55,553 nucleotides of DNA from Bifidobacterium pullorum DSM 20433 (GTDB taxonomy: Bacteria > Actinomycetota > Actinomycetes > Actinomycetales > Bifidobacteriaceae), in contig NZ_JDUI01000006.1 in the NCBI RefSeq assembly GCF_000771405.1, forward strand, positions 1-55,553, given 5' to 3'. Positions within the stretch are counted from its first letter, which is position 1. The number at the start of each line of letters is the position of its first letter. Under the pieces are notes generated by a model that was not told the origin of the DNA, did not search any database, and was given only the letters and a program-made list of their open reading frames with translations. This document shows, piece by piece, positions 17,536 through 26,368 of the stretch. Both the position numbers and the translations under genes were made by a program.

Positions 17536-19092
17536 ATGGCACGGACCGCTTCCAACCGCCCCGCCGCGCAGGGCAACGATGACGCGACCCAGCTGTTCAG
17601 GGCCGCGGGGAACGACCAACCCACCATGGCGCTGGGGGCCGCGGTTTGCGACGGGGCAACCGCCGTACTGCCGGGAACCGCGCCCTCGGACGGCATGACG
17701 GCCGTATTCCCCGATGCCACAGCGCAGGATGCGCCCGGCGGAACCAAGGTGATGGGTACAGCCACGCAGCAACCCACGACCGTGCAGCAACCCACGGCCG
17801 CCACGCAACAGCCCGCGCCGGAGAACCCGGCGCCGGAGTCCCCCGTCGCGCAACAGTCCGTCAATCCACGCGAGACGACCAGCGCCTATCACATCCCCGA
17901 GCAGGCCCTGCCGCTGGCCAAACCGTCGGGCGGCGACACGGCCCTCATCCTGGACAACCGCTACCGGTTGGAATCGCTGCTCGGAGAGGGCGGCATGGGG
18001 CGCGTCTACCTGGCCACCGACCTGCGGCTGTTCCACCGTTCGGTGGCGCTCAAGCAGCTGCGTGCCGACCTGTGCGGCGACGAATCGTTCCTACGGCGCT
18101 TCGCCCGCGAGGAGCGCGTACTGGCCACCGTCAGCTCGCCGCACCACATTCCCGCACTCTACGATGTCGGTCCCGAAACCGCACGCGTCCCGTATTACGT
18201 CATGGAGTACGTGGACGGATGCACGCTGCGCAAACTCATCCAGTTGAACCGCGGCAAGCCGGTGCTGCGGCTGTCCGACGTCTGCCGGATCATGGTGGAG
18301 CTGTTCGAGGGACTCTCGCAGATACATCGTCTGGGATTCATCCACCGCGACGTCAAGCCTGACAACATCAGTCTGGACGTCACCGGATGCGTCAAACTCA
18401 TGGATTTCGGTATCGCCCGGTCCACCAGGGCCGACGGCGTCACCCAGACCGGGCAGGTGGTCGGCAGCCGGCTCTACGCCTCGCCCGAGCAGAAGCGGGG
18501 CGACGACGTGGACGAGTCCACAGACGTGTATTCGGCGGGCGTGGTGATGTTCGAACTGCTCACCGGACAGCATCCGCAGTCGGCGCCGCGCACCGGTTTG
18601 CAGGCGCTGCAGGTCAACCGCGTGCCATCCAATGTGGTGGACACCCTGCCCGGTAGGGTGGATGACCTGTTCCTGGCGATGACGCAGCCGGATCCGCGGA
18701 AACGGCCGACGTCCTCGAGCATTCTGAAGATGCTGCGCGTGGTGATCAACCGTTTCGCCCCCACGCCGGATCTGACGGCCACGCCCGCCTACGATCCTCC
18801 GACGTCGGCCGCGCAGTGGCATCCGCAGGGCGAAACGATGCGGTTCCTGGGCACCCTGTACTACCGCGGCGGGCATTGCCTGCACCGCGACTATGCGGCG
18901 GCCGGGACGTGGTATCGGCGTGCGGCGGACGAGGGCGACCGCAAGGCGGTCTACAATCTGGGCATCCTCAATCTGATCGGCGAACACACCGACCAGGCTC
19001 GGAACTGTTTCACCTGGCTGCTGGACCAGCCGTACACCGATGACAAGGTGAAGGATCTGGCCCGCAAGCAGCTGGCCCGGTTGCGGGCGTGA
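17536..19092 (+). CDS. Ser/Thr protein kinase (Hanks type) with Sel1-like C-terminus
   Basis: The 518-residue protein has a disordered N-terminus (1-140) rich in Thr, Gln and Pro, containing short repeats of the type ATQQPTTVQQPT. A canonical kinase domain (about 142-408) follows: LLGEGGMGRVYLATD, VALKQL, FIHRDVKPDNISLD, LMDFGIARS, and YASPEQKRGDDVDESTDVYS. The C-terminus carries Sel1/TPR-like helices (RDYAAAGTWYRRAADEGDRK, AVYNLGILNLIGE). No membrane segment is seen. AAAGGAG lies 6 nt before the ATG at 17536. It is the last gene of the VWA-PP2C-kinase run (26 bp after the membrane kinase). The Thr-rich N-terminus is a plausible autophosphorylation region. All catalytic residues are present. 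Confidence 0.93.
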   Translation: MARTASNRPAAQGNDDATQLFRAAGNDQPTMALGAAVCDGATAVLPGTAPSDGMTAVFPDATAQDAPGGTKVMGTATQQPTTVQQPTAATQQPAPENPAPESPVAQQSVNPRETTSAYHIPEQALPLAKPSGGDTALILDNRYRLESLLGEGGMGRVYLATDLRLFHRSVALKQLRADLCGDESFLRRFAREERVLATVSSPHHIPALYDVGPETARVPYYVMEYVDGCTLRKLIQLNRGKPVLRLSDVCRIMVELFEGLSQIHRLGFIHRDVKPDNISLDVTGCVKLMDFGIARSTRADGVTQTGQVVGSRLYASPEQKRGDDVDESTDVYSAGVVMFELLTGQHPQSAPRTGLQALQVNRVPSNVVDTLPGRVDDLFLAMTQPDPRKRPTSSSILKMLRVVINRFAPTPDLTATPAYDPPTSAAQWHPQGETMRFLGTLYYRGGHCLHRDYAAAGTWYRRAADEGDRKAVYNLGILNLIGEHTDQARNCFTWLLDQPYTDDKVKDLARKQLARLRA

Positions 19093-19130
19093 CGGCAGGG
19101 ACGGCCGTTCCCCGGCTCTGCCCGAAAACA

Positions 19131-19166
19131 GATGAGCCGTGGACCGATACCGGCCCACGGCTCATC
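19131..19166. terminator. hairpin between the kinase operon and the HAD phosphatase gene
   Basis: GATGAGCCGTGG (19131-19142) pairs with CCACGGCTCATC (19155-19166). It lies in the 102-bp gap between convergent genes and can serve both. Confidence 0.88.
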
Positions 19167-19194
19167 TCGACGTTCTCGTCTTGAATCTCACACG

Positions 19195-19872
19195 TTACAC
19201 GTGCGCCGCCAATCTGCGGCACACAATCGCCTCCAACGATTCGACGTCGATGCCGTCATACGAATCAATCGAAGCGAACTGCCCCAGACCGGAGGTGTCG
19301 GTGCGAATCCAGCCGGTCTGGGCGATCACGGTGGCACCCGACGCCACGCCCGAACGCAGGCCGGAGGACGAATCCTCCAGCACCACGCAGCGAGGCATGT
19401 CGGCGGCGCCCAGCCCCAGCCGCTTGGCGGCCTCCAGATACGGCGCAGGATCGGGCTTGTGCGCCACGGGATCGTCGCCGCAGACGTAACCGGCGAACAG
19501 GTCGCCCGCCTGACGCATCACATTCTCCACAATCGGACGGGGGGATGTGGATACCAGCATGGAGGGCACGCCCGCGTCCTTCAGCGAGCGCAGCACGTCC
19601 AGCACACCGTCGATCCACGGCAGGCCCTTCAACTCGGACTCGTAGACATAACGCTTGAGCTGCACGTCGATCTCGTCGACGGACAGCGTGCACCCCTTGG
19701 CGATCATGCGGCGGGCCACGTCGGGAACGGGCGTGCCGGAACCGGCCCAGCCGTCGTCCTCATTCCATTCGCCGCCGTTGGCGTGGGCAATCTCGATCTC
19801 GCCCTGGTGCCACAGCGGCTCCGAATCGATCAGGGTGCCATCCAAGTCCCAGAATACGGCTTTCAGTTCCAT
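19195..19872 (-). CDS. HAD-superfamily sugar-phosphatase / beta-phosphoglucomutase-like hydrolase
   Basis: The 225-residue cytoplasmic enzyme has all HAD motifs: nucleophile aspartates in FWDLDGTLIDSEPLW (about 8-22), the Ser/Thr in MLVSTSPRP (about 107), the lysine in AHKPDPAPYLEAAKRLG (about 138) and the acidic pair in VVLEDSSSGLRSG (about 160). A helical cap separates motifs I and II, as in beta-phosphoglucomutase and sugar-phosphate phosphatases. GGAGG precedes the ATG at 19872. It is a single gene, convergent with the kinase operon. The substrate cannot be inferred; a housekeeping phosphatase for sugar or nucleotide phosphates is likely. Confidence 0.9.
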   Translation of the reverse strand: MELKAVFWDLDGTLIDSEPLWHQGEIEIAHANGGEWNEDDGWAGSGTPVPDVARRMIAKGCTLSVDEIDVQLKRYVYESELKGLPWIDGVLDVLRSLKDAGVPSMLVSTSPRPIVENVMRQAGDLFAGYVCGDDPVAHKPDPAPYLEAAKRLGLGAADMPRCVVLEDSSSGLRSGVASGATVIAQTGWIRTDTSGLGQFASIDSYDGIDVESLEAIVCRRLAAHV

Positions 19873-19984
19873 CGTCGTCCTCCGGTGTTCGAGTTTCTCA
19901 ACGCCATCTCACCAGAGAACCGGGACGATTGCCGGTCATGACGAACGGCACCGTCCGTCCTGCGCGCGGAACATCACTCGTATA

Positions 19985-20030
19985 CGCGCTCTGCTTGTAG
20001 TTGCGAATCAGCAACTACAAGCAGAGCGCG
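19985..20030. repeat. 20-bp perfect palindrome (TAGTTGCG-core family)
   Basis: The arms 19985-20004 and 20011-20030 are fully complementary around a GAATCA loop; the inner part is TTGTAGTTGC / GCAACTACAA. It shares its core with the palindrome at 10340-10379. It lies between the divergent or upstream side of the HAD gene (start 19872) and the 3' end of hspR (20050), where it could terminate hspR on the minus strand. Confidence 0.9.
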
Positions 20031-20049
20031 GTGCCAGAGTCCCCTCCGC

Positions 20050-20622
20050 TCACACCATATGCCAGACGACCACGGCCTGGGACCCGGCACCGTCGCCCGC
20101 ATCGTCAGCGTCATACCGTTCGCGGCGCGACGGCAGCGCCCGCTGATCCACGTGAATCTGCCGACGCCACTTCCGGGCGCTGCGGTTCTGTTCGATCTCC
20201 ACGATGCCGCCGTCGGCGTCGGCCGCGAACACGCTGGAGCCCGAGGGTTTGCGCAGGCGCGCCACCTGACGGCGCAACTCGCGGTTCTCCTCCTCCAGTT
20301 CAAGGATGCGGGTGATGCCCGCCAGGTTGATGCCTTCGTTCTGGCTCATCTTCTGCGCGTGCGCGAGCCGGGAGACGTCGCGCAGCGAATAGCGGCGGGC
20401 TCCGCCTTCGGTGCGTTGCGGCACCACCAGACCCAGCCGGTCGTATTGGCGGAGCGTCTGCGGGTGGATGTCGGCCAGCTCGGCGGCGCGGCCGACGGTG
20501 AACACGGGCAGCTCCACGTCGAAGCCCACCTCGCTCGCGCCGTCGAGGTTCGCACGCCCGGAAACCAACGCCACGGCGCACATCTCATAGAGCTGCCGCA
20601 CCTGCTGTGCCACCCGTGCCAT
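20050..20622 (-). CDS. hspR: HspR, MerR-family heat-shock repressor
   Basis: The 190-residue protein has a MerR helix-turn-helix at about residues 40-110 (FTVGRAAELADIHPQTLRQY, then DRLGLVVPQRTEGGARRYS and DVSRL). The coiled segment GINLAGITRILELEEENREL follows, the exact HspR arrangement. HspR binds HAIR operators and represses dnaK with DnaK as co-repressor. I start at the ATG at 20622, which has AAAGGA 6 nt upstream; an ATG at 20667 would add 15 residues. The C-terminal ~60 residues are longer and more basic than usual. It follows dnaJ with a 153-bp gap that contains a long palindrome, so it may have its own transcript ends. Confidence 0.93.
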   Translation of the reverse strand: MARVAQQVRQLYEMCAVALVSGRANLDGASEVGFDVELPVFTVGRAAELADIHPQTLRQYDRLGLVVPQRTEGGARRYSLRDVSRLAHAQKMSQNEGINLAGITRILELEEENRELRRQVARLRKPSGSSVFAADADGGIVEIEQNRSARKWRRQIHVDQRALPSRRERYDADDAGDGAGSQAVVVWHMV

Positions 20623-20653
20623 GGTGTTCCTTTCTCCCGTTTTCGCCATTGCC

Positions 20654-20727
20654 GGACCGTGACACATTCCAAGGTTACGTAACCGCGGAATTCCGCCATT
20701 GTGGAGACGCCACTTGTGTCACGGTCC
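20654..20727. repeat. long palindrome between dnaJ and hspR
   Basis: GGACCGTGACACA (20654-20666) pairs perfectly with TGTGTCACGGTCC (20715-20727). Inside are two further palindromes, GGTTACGTAACC and GCGGAATTCCGC (20685-20696). It shares a TGACACATT-CAA-GT block and the central GGAATTCC with the element at 12082-12175. Its position inside the heat-shock gene cluster, ahead of hspR, could cause transcript attenuation or processing. Confidence 0.88.
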
Positions 20728-20775
20728 ATATGATTGGCGGCACGTCAACCGCTGGTTGACGTGCCGCCATATCGA

Positions 20776-21783
20776 TTATCGTTGTTCGGCCAGTTCGGCG
20801 GCGAAGTCGCCGGATTCCTTGTCGAATTCCTTCGCCGCATGCTTGAGCCCCATGCCGGGCTTGGCGGGCACGCGGATCTCGATGCGGCCGATCAGGTCTC
20901 CGGCGCCGCGCGAGGACTGCACACCCTTGCCGGGCACCCGCACCTCCGCGCCGCTGGACGACCCCGCCGGCACCTTGAAGCTCACCGGCTCGCCGTCGAT
21001 ATCCCGCGCCTCGACCTTCGCGCCGCACACGGCCTCGCCCACGGTGACGGGCAGGGTCATCACGATGTCGCGTCCCCGCATCTCGAACCGTTCGTCGGGC
21101 TTGACGTTCAGCTGCAGATACAGGTCGCCGGCCTTGCCGCCGTTACGCCCCGGCTTGCCCTTGCCGGCCAGACGGATCTTCTGTCCGTCCTTCACGCCGG
21201 CGGGGATATGGGTCTTGAACTTCTTGCCATCCATGCCCAAGGACACGGTGGCGCCCTTGACCGCCTGACGGAACGTCAGCGTGACCTTCGAATTGCGGTC
21301 CTCGCCGTCCTCCGGGCGCGGCGCACTCTGCTGGCCGCCATACGGCGAACCGCCATACGCGCTGCCGGCAGGACCGGCACCTCCCCCGAACATCGAGAAG
21401 ATGTCGTTCAGGTTCGTGGGGCCGCCGCCGTTGGTCTGGAAGCGGATATGCGAGCCGTTGCCGCCGCCGAACATCGAGCCGAAGACGTCAGAGAAACCGC
21501 CGGCGTCGAACCCGCCGCCACCGGCACCGCCGGCGAAGCGCGCGCCGCCCATGCCGAACTGGCGGATGGCGTCGTACTTCTGGCGGCTGTCCTTGTTGCT
21601 CAGCACGTCGTAGGCTTCGGAGATGTCCTTGAACTTCTCCTCGGCCTCTTTGGTCTTGTTCAGATCCGGATGGTATTGGCGGGCGAGCTTGCGGTAGGCC
21701 TTGGTGATCTCCTGGTCGGTGGCGTCCTTGGAGACACCGAGGACCTTGTAGAAATCCTTGGAGAGCCATTCATTCTCAGCCAT
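20776..21783 (-). CDS. dnaJ: DnaJ-family co-chaperone lacking the zinc-finger domain
   Basis: The 335-residue protein has an N-terminal J-domain ([23 protein letters not shown] in [15 protein letters not shown]) and a long Gly/Phe-rich region (about 85-170). Two C-terminal beta-sandwich substrate-binding domains ([34 protein letters not shown]) follow. No CxxCxGxG repeats occur, so it is a type II (CbpA-like or DnaJ2) J-protein, as in the actinobacterial operon dnaK-grpE-dnaJ-hspR. It stimulates DnaK ATPase and delivers clients. AAAGGAGG precedes the ATG. It is 86 bp downstream of grpE. Confidence 0.94.
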   Translation of the reverse strand: MAENEWLSKDFYKVLGVSKDATDQEITKAYRKLARQYHPDLNKTKEAEEKFKDISEAYDVLSNKDSRQKYDAIRQFGMGGARFAGGAGGGGFDAGGFSDVFGSMFGGGNGSHIRFQTNGGGPTNLNDIFSMFGGGAGPAGSAYGGSPYGGQQSAPRPEDGEDRNSKVTLTFRQAVKGATVSLGMDGKKFKTHIPAGVKDGQKIRLAGKGKPGRNGGKAGDLYLQLNVKPDERFEMRGRDIVMTLPVTVGEAVCGAKVEARDIDGEPVSFKVPAGSSSGAEVRVPGKGVQSSRGAGDLIGRIEIRVPAKPGMGLKHAAKEFDKESGDFAAELAEQR

Positions 21784-21869
21784 TCTCGCTGCCTCCTTTC
21801 ATTGCGAAAATCATGAGTTGCATTGGGTGCCGGGCATCCCGCGAATGGGAGGGACGCCCGGCTACGCGT

Positions 21870-22541
21870 TCACGCCTGCGGCGAGGCCACCACCACGCGG
21901 GCGGCGCGGATCACCCGGTCGCCGATGCGGTAGCCCGCCTCGACCACGGTATCCACGATCTCCTTGTCGGCGGTCGGGTCCGGCTTGTGCAGGATCGCGT
22001 CGTGACGGGTCGGGTCGAACTCCTCGCCCTTCTCGCCGAACTTCTCCACGCCGAACTTCTCGAAGGCCTTGTCGATCTTCGCGGAAACGGCCTTGAAGGA
22101 GTCGTCCATCTCGCTGTGCTCGCGGATGCGGTCGATGTCGTCGAGCGCGGGCAGCAGCGCGGTGAGCACGTCGATGATGCCGTGCTGACGGAAGCGCTCC
22201 TGCTCCTTGGCCGCGCGGTTGCGGTAGTTGATGAACTCCGCACGCTCGCGCTGCAACGCCTCGAGGTACTCGGCGGCCTCCTGCTTGGCTTTGCCCAGCG
22301 GGGTCAGCGTGTCCTCGTTCTCGGCGGACTCGCCCTCGGCGGTCGAACCGTCGGAGGCCGGCGCATCGGCCTGGTCGCCGGCCGCAGCGGCTTCGGAGGC
22401 CGGCGCGGCGGTGTCGTCCTCGGGTGCGGACGCATCCGCGTCGGGGGCCGACCCGGCCGGAGCCGACGTCGCGGCATCGGCCGCGAAATCGTCGACGTCC
22501 GGCAGGTCGTTGAGGTAATCGTCCTTGTTGAACTCAGCCAT
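21870..22541 (-). CDS. grpE: GrpE nucleotide-exchange factor
   Basis: The 223-residue protein has an acidic, Ala/Asp/Glu-rich N-terminal ~80 residues. The GrpE coiled coil follows (AEYLEALQRERAEFINYRNR), then the C-terminal beta-domain (RHDAILHKPDPTADKEIVD, VEAGYRIGDRVIRAARVVV). It releases ADP from DnaK. It starts 15 bp after the dnaK stop, giving tight operon coupling; only a weak AAGGG ribosome site is seen, consistent with coupling to dnaK translation. The N-terminal extension is longer than in E. coli GrpE but common in actinobacteria. Confidence 0.95.
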   Translation of the reverse strand: MAEFNKDDYLNDLPDVDDFAADAATSAPAGSAPDADASAPEDDTAAPASEAAAAGDQADAPASDGSTAEGESAENEDTLTPLGKAKQEAAEYLEALQRERAEFINYRNRAAKEQERFRQHGIIDVLTALLPALDDIDRIREHSEMDDSFKAVSAKIDKAFEKFGVEKFGEKGEEFDPTRHDAILHKPDPTADKEIVDTVVEAGYRIGDRVIRAARVVVASPQA

Positions 22542-22556
22542 GATTACCGGCCCTTA

Positions 22557-24416
<1,860 letters not shown>

Positions 24417-24538
24417 AGTGTTGTCTCCTTTGTGTTCGGTTATCCGTTACGTTTCTTCGCCCAAGTCTTGGGTCCGGCGGCCGTTGCGCCGCCCGATCCC
24501 CGACCGGAGGATGTGCCCTCGTCTTGGGCTTTCCAAAA

Positions 24539-24571
24539 CTTGAGCCTACACCACTCAACTTTGTAACGCAA
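24539..24571 (-). promoter_or_regulatory. dnaK promoter overlapped by a HAIR operator (HspR site)
   Basis: CTTGAGC-N7-ACTCAAC at 24539-24559 matches the HAIR consensus CTTGAGT-N7-ACTCAAG with one change per half. On the minus strand, TTGCGT (24571-24566) and TAGGCT (24548-24543), 17 nt apart, can serve as -35 and -10. The operator thus covers the core promoter about 125 bp before dnaK. Other contents of the gene-free stretch 24417-24935 are the palindrome, hairpin and iterons listed separately. Confidence 0.85.
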
Positions 24572-24623
24572 GTTTTTATTCCCGGATTTGGGGGGACTTT
24601 TTAGAGATCGGGCCAGGGGGCAG

Positions 24624-24702
24624 GTTCGCACTACTTCGGGTTTGAAATTTCAATTGGCGGAATTCCGCCAGCCCGTCATCGAAACCCGTCAATAGTGCGA
24701 AC
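24624..24702. repeat. long palindrome, GTTCGCACTAC family, copy 1
   Basis: The left end GTTCGCACTACTTCGGGTTT and right end GAAACCCGTCAATAGTGCGA form ~20-bp arms with a small internal mismatch. At the centre lies TGGCGGAATTCCGCCA (24655-24670), itself a perfect 16-bp palindrome. It sits upstream of dnaK in a divergent gene gap, where no terminator is required. Sister copies are at 30132-30212 and 39696-39772. Confidence 0.88.
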
Positions 24703-24733
24703 GTGCCCCGCGGCCTTATGGTCGCGAGGCACG
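24702..24733. repeat. GTGCCCCGCGG hairpin, copy 1 (duplicate of 26315-26346)
   Basis: A hairpin with arms CGTGCCCCGCG / CGCGAGGCACG and a GCCTTATGGT-type loop. The same 32-bp sequence, with one change, recurs at 26315-26346, and similarity continues into an AAACGACGGG stretch. The two copies flank the ATPase gene at 24936. Confidence 0.85.
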
Positions 24734-24806
24734 AAACGACGGGTGCCTGTCTTCAGCCATATAGGTCATGGCGTCATACCAGGCTTTTCGGGACATCCAC
24801 GACACA

Positions 24807-24888
24807 AGTTGAAAAAATGGCAAATTGAGCCTCATTTTTGGTTGGAAAAATGGCATACAGACCACCAAAGACGGTTGGAAAAATGGCA
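24807..24888 (+). promoter_or_regulatory. three iterons at exact 33-bp period upstream of the ATPase gene
   Basis: AGTTGAAAAAATGGCA (24807-24822), GGTTGGAAAAATGGCA (24840-24855) and the same again (24873-24888) repeat with a 33-bp period. The third supplies the -35 box of the downstream promoter. The array looks like a cooperative repressor or autoregulator site. Confidence 0.85.
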
Positions 24889-24903
24889 TCGCAACACTAC
24901 AAT
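24875..24903 (+). promoter_or_regulatory. sigma-70-type promoter of the first DUF4143 ATPase gene
   Basis: TTGGAA (24875-24880) and TACAAT (24898-24903) are 17 nt apart; the -35 lies inside the third iteron. The ATG is at 24936, preceded by GAAGGAGG. Confidence 0.75.
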
Positions 24904-24935
24904 CATAAGAAACACAACATTTTGAAGGAGGTACA

Positions 24936-26258
24936 ATGCCTGACCTCAAACGAAGAGCCATGAAGCTCATGGAGTCATGGCACAATGCGCCGAACCGGAC
25001 GGCGCTGCTCATTGACGGTGCCCGCCAGGTCGGCAAAACGTACCTTGTCCGCGAATTCGCACATACCCACTATCAGCATCTGGTCGAATTCAATTTCATT
25101 GAAGACCCGGACCTCACCCGTATGTTCGGCAAGCCACGCAAAGCCGACGACATACTGATGCGCATGGAACTCGCCTCCGACGAACCTATGCAGCCAGGGA
25201 ATACGCTGGTCTTCCTCGACGAGATCCAACAATGCAAGGAAGTCGCCACCGCCATCAAATTCCTTGTGGATGACGGTCGTTACGACTTCATACTCTCCGG
25301 CTCGCTGCTCGGCGTGGAGCTGGAGGATATCCGATCGGTTCCCACCGGTTATCTGACCGAGATCCGCATGTTCCCGCTGGACTTCGAGGAGTTCTGCTGG
25401 TCGCAGGGAGTCAGCGAGGATGTATTCGCCATGCTGCGGGACCACTTCGAGCGACGGATCCCTGTGGACGAGTTCGTTCACGACCGTTTGAAACGCCTAT
25501 TCTCCCAATATCTGGTTATCGGCGGCATGCCCGCGGCCGTGGCATCGTTCACAGACAATAAGAGCATCGGCGATGTACGCACCATCCAGGAGAACATCAC
25601 ACATGAATACCGACGCGATATCAGCCGATACGCGCGTAGGGAGGACCGGCTGCACATTCGCTCGATCTACGACCTCATCCCAGGCGAATTGAACAACCCC
25701 AACAAACGCTTCACATTCTCCAAAATAGAGAAGAACGCGCGATTCCGAACGACCGCGGCGGATTTCGACTGGCTGGCCGCCGCGAACGTGGCCATCCCCG
25801 CCTATAATGTCGACGAGCCAAAGCGCCCCCTGAAGATGTCGATGGAACGCAACCTGTTCAAGTTGTTTTACTCCGATGTCGGCTTATTGACCGGTTCGTT
25901 CCTCAAGAGCACATCGCTGGACATACTCGACGGCGTAGAAGATGTGAACTACGGCAGTATCTACGAGAACCTGGTCGCACAGGAGCTCACGGCACACGGG
26001 TTCGACGACCTGTATTACTACAACAGCAAGAAACTGGGCGAACTCGATTTTCTCATTCAGGACCGGAACGATAACGTCATCCCCTTGGAGATCAAATCCG
26101 GAAAGGGATACAAACGCCACCGGGCGCTCCACAACGTCCTCGCCGCCGACACATACCACATCCAACAAGGCTATGTACTCGGCCCAGACAACGTCTCGGT
26201 CTCCGGCAGAGTGACCTACCTGCCTATATATATGGTCGGGCTGTTCACCAACGAGTAG
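24936..26258 (+). CDS. AAA_14/DUF4143 ATPase with PD-(D/E)xK-like C-terminus
   Basis: The 440-residue protein has an N-terminal AAA domain: Walker A DGARQVGKTYLVREF near 28-35 and Walker B NTLVFLDEIQQ near 92-99. Next come the family sensor region YDFILSGSLLGVEL and FPLDFEEFCW, then a helical middle and a DUF4143 domain. It ends in GELDFLIQDRNDNVIPLEIK, whose E-x-D...E-x-K pattern matches the PD-(D/E)xK nuclease core. Biological role is unknown for this widespread family; proposed links are to mobile elements and defence. Strong AAGGAGG precedes the ATG. The GC content is below that of the neighbours. It is a stand-alone gene controlled by an iteron-type promoter and flanked by a duplicated hairpin, suggesting cassette insertion. 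Confidence 0.88.
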   Translation: MPDLKRRAMKLMESWHNAPNRTALLIDGARQVGKTYLVREFAHTHYQHLVEFNFIEDPDLTRMFGKPRKADDILMRMELASDEPMQPGNTLVFLDEIQQCKEVATAIKFLVDDGRYDFILSGSLLGVELEDIRSVPTGYLTEIRMFPLDFEEFCWSQGVSEDVFAMLRDHFERRIPVDEFVHDRLKRLFSQYLVIGGMPAAVASFTDNKSIGDVRTIQENITHEYRRDISRYARREDRLHIRSIYDLIPGELNNPNKRFTFSKIEKNARFRTTAADFDWLAAANVAIPAYNVDEPKRPLKMSMERNLFKLFYSDVGLLTGSFLKSTSLDILDGVEDVNYGSIYENLVAQELTAHGFDDLYYYNSKKLGELDFLIQDRNDNVIPLEIKSGKGYKRHRALHNVLAADTYHIQQGYVLGPDNVSVSGRVTYLPIYMVGLFTNE

Positions 26259-26314
26259 ACGCCGGAAACAACACACACTCCGGATTGCCCCGTCCTCAAC
26301 CTGTTGCGAATCCA

Positions 26315-26346
26315 CGTGCCCCGCGGCCTTATGGTCGCGGGGCACG
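26315..26346. repeat. GTGCCCCGCGG hairpin, copy 2 (likely alkaline phosphatase terminator)
   Basis: CGTGCCCCGCG / CGCGGGGCACG is a perfect stem lying 23 bp beyond the alkaline phosphatase stop on the minus strand. A smaller hairpin, GACGG-gcgaaa-related-CCGTC (26354-26370), overlaps the stop codon itself. The near-identical copy is at 24702-24733. Confidence 0.85.
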
Positions 26347-26368
26347 TCCAAACGACGGGCGAAAGCCG

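Noticed and set aside
24807..24888. Plasmid-type replication origin iterons
   Set aside because: No Rep gene or DnaA-box cluster; the repeats sit in promoter position, with a -35 box in the third copy.
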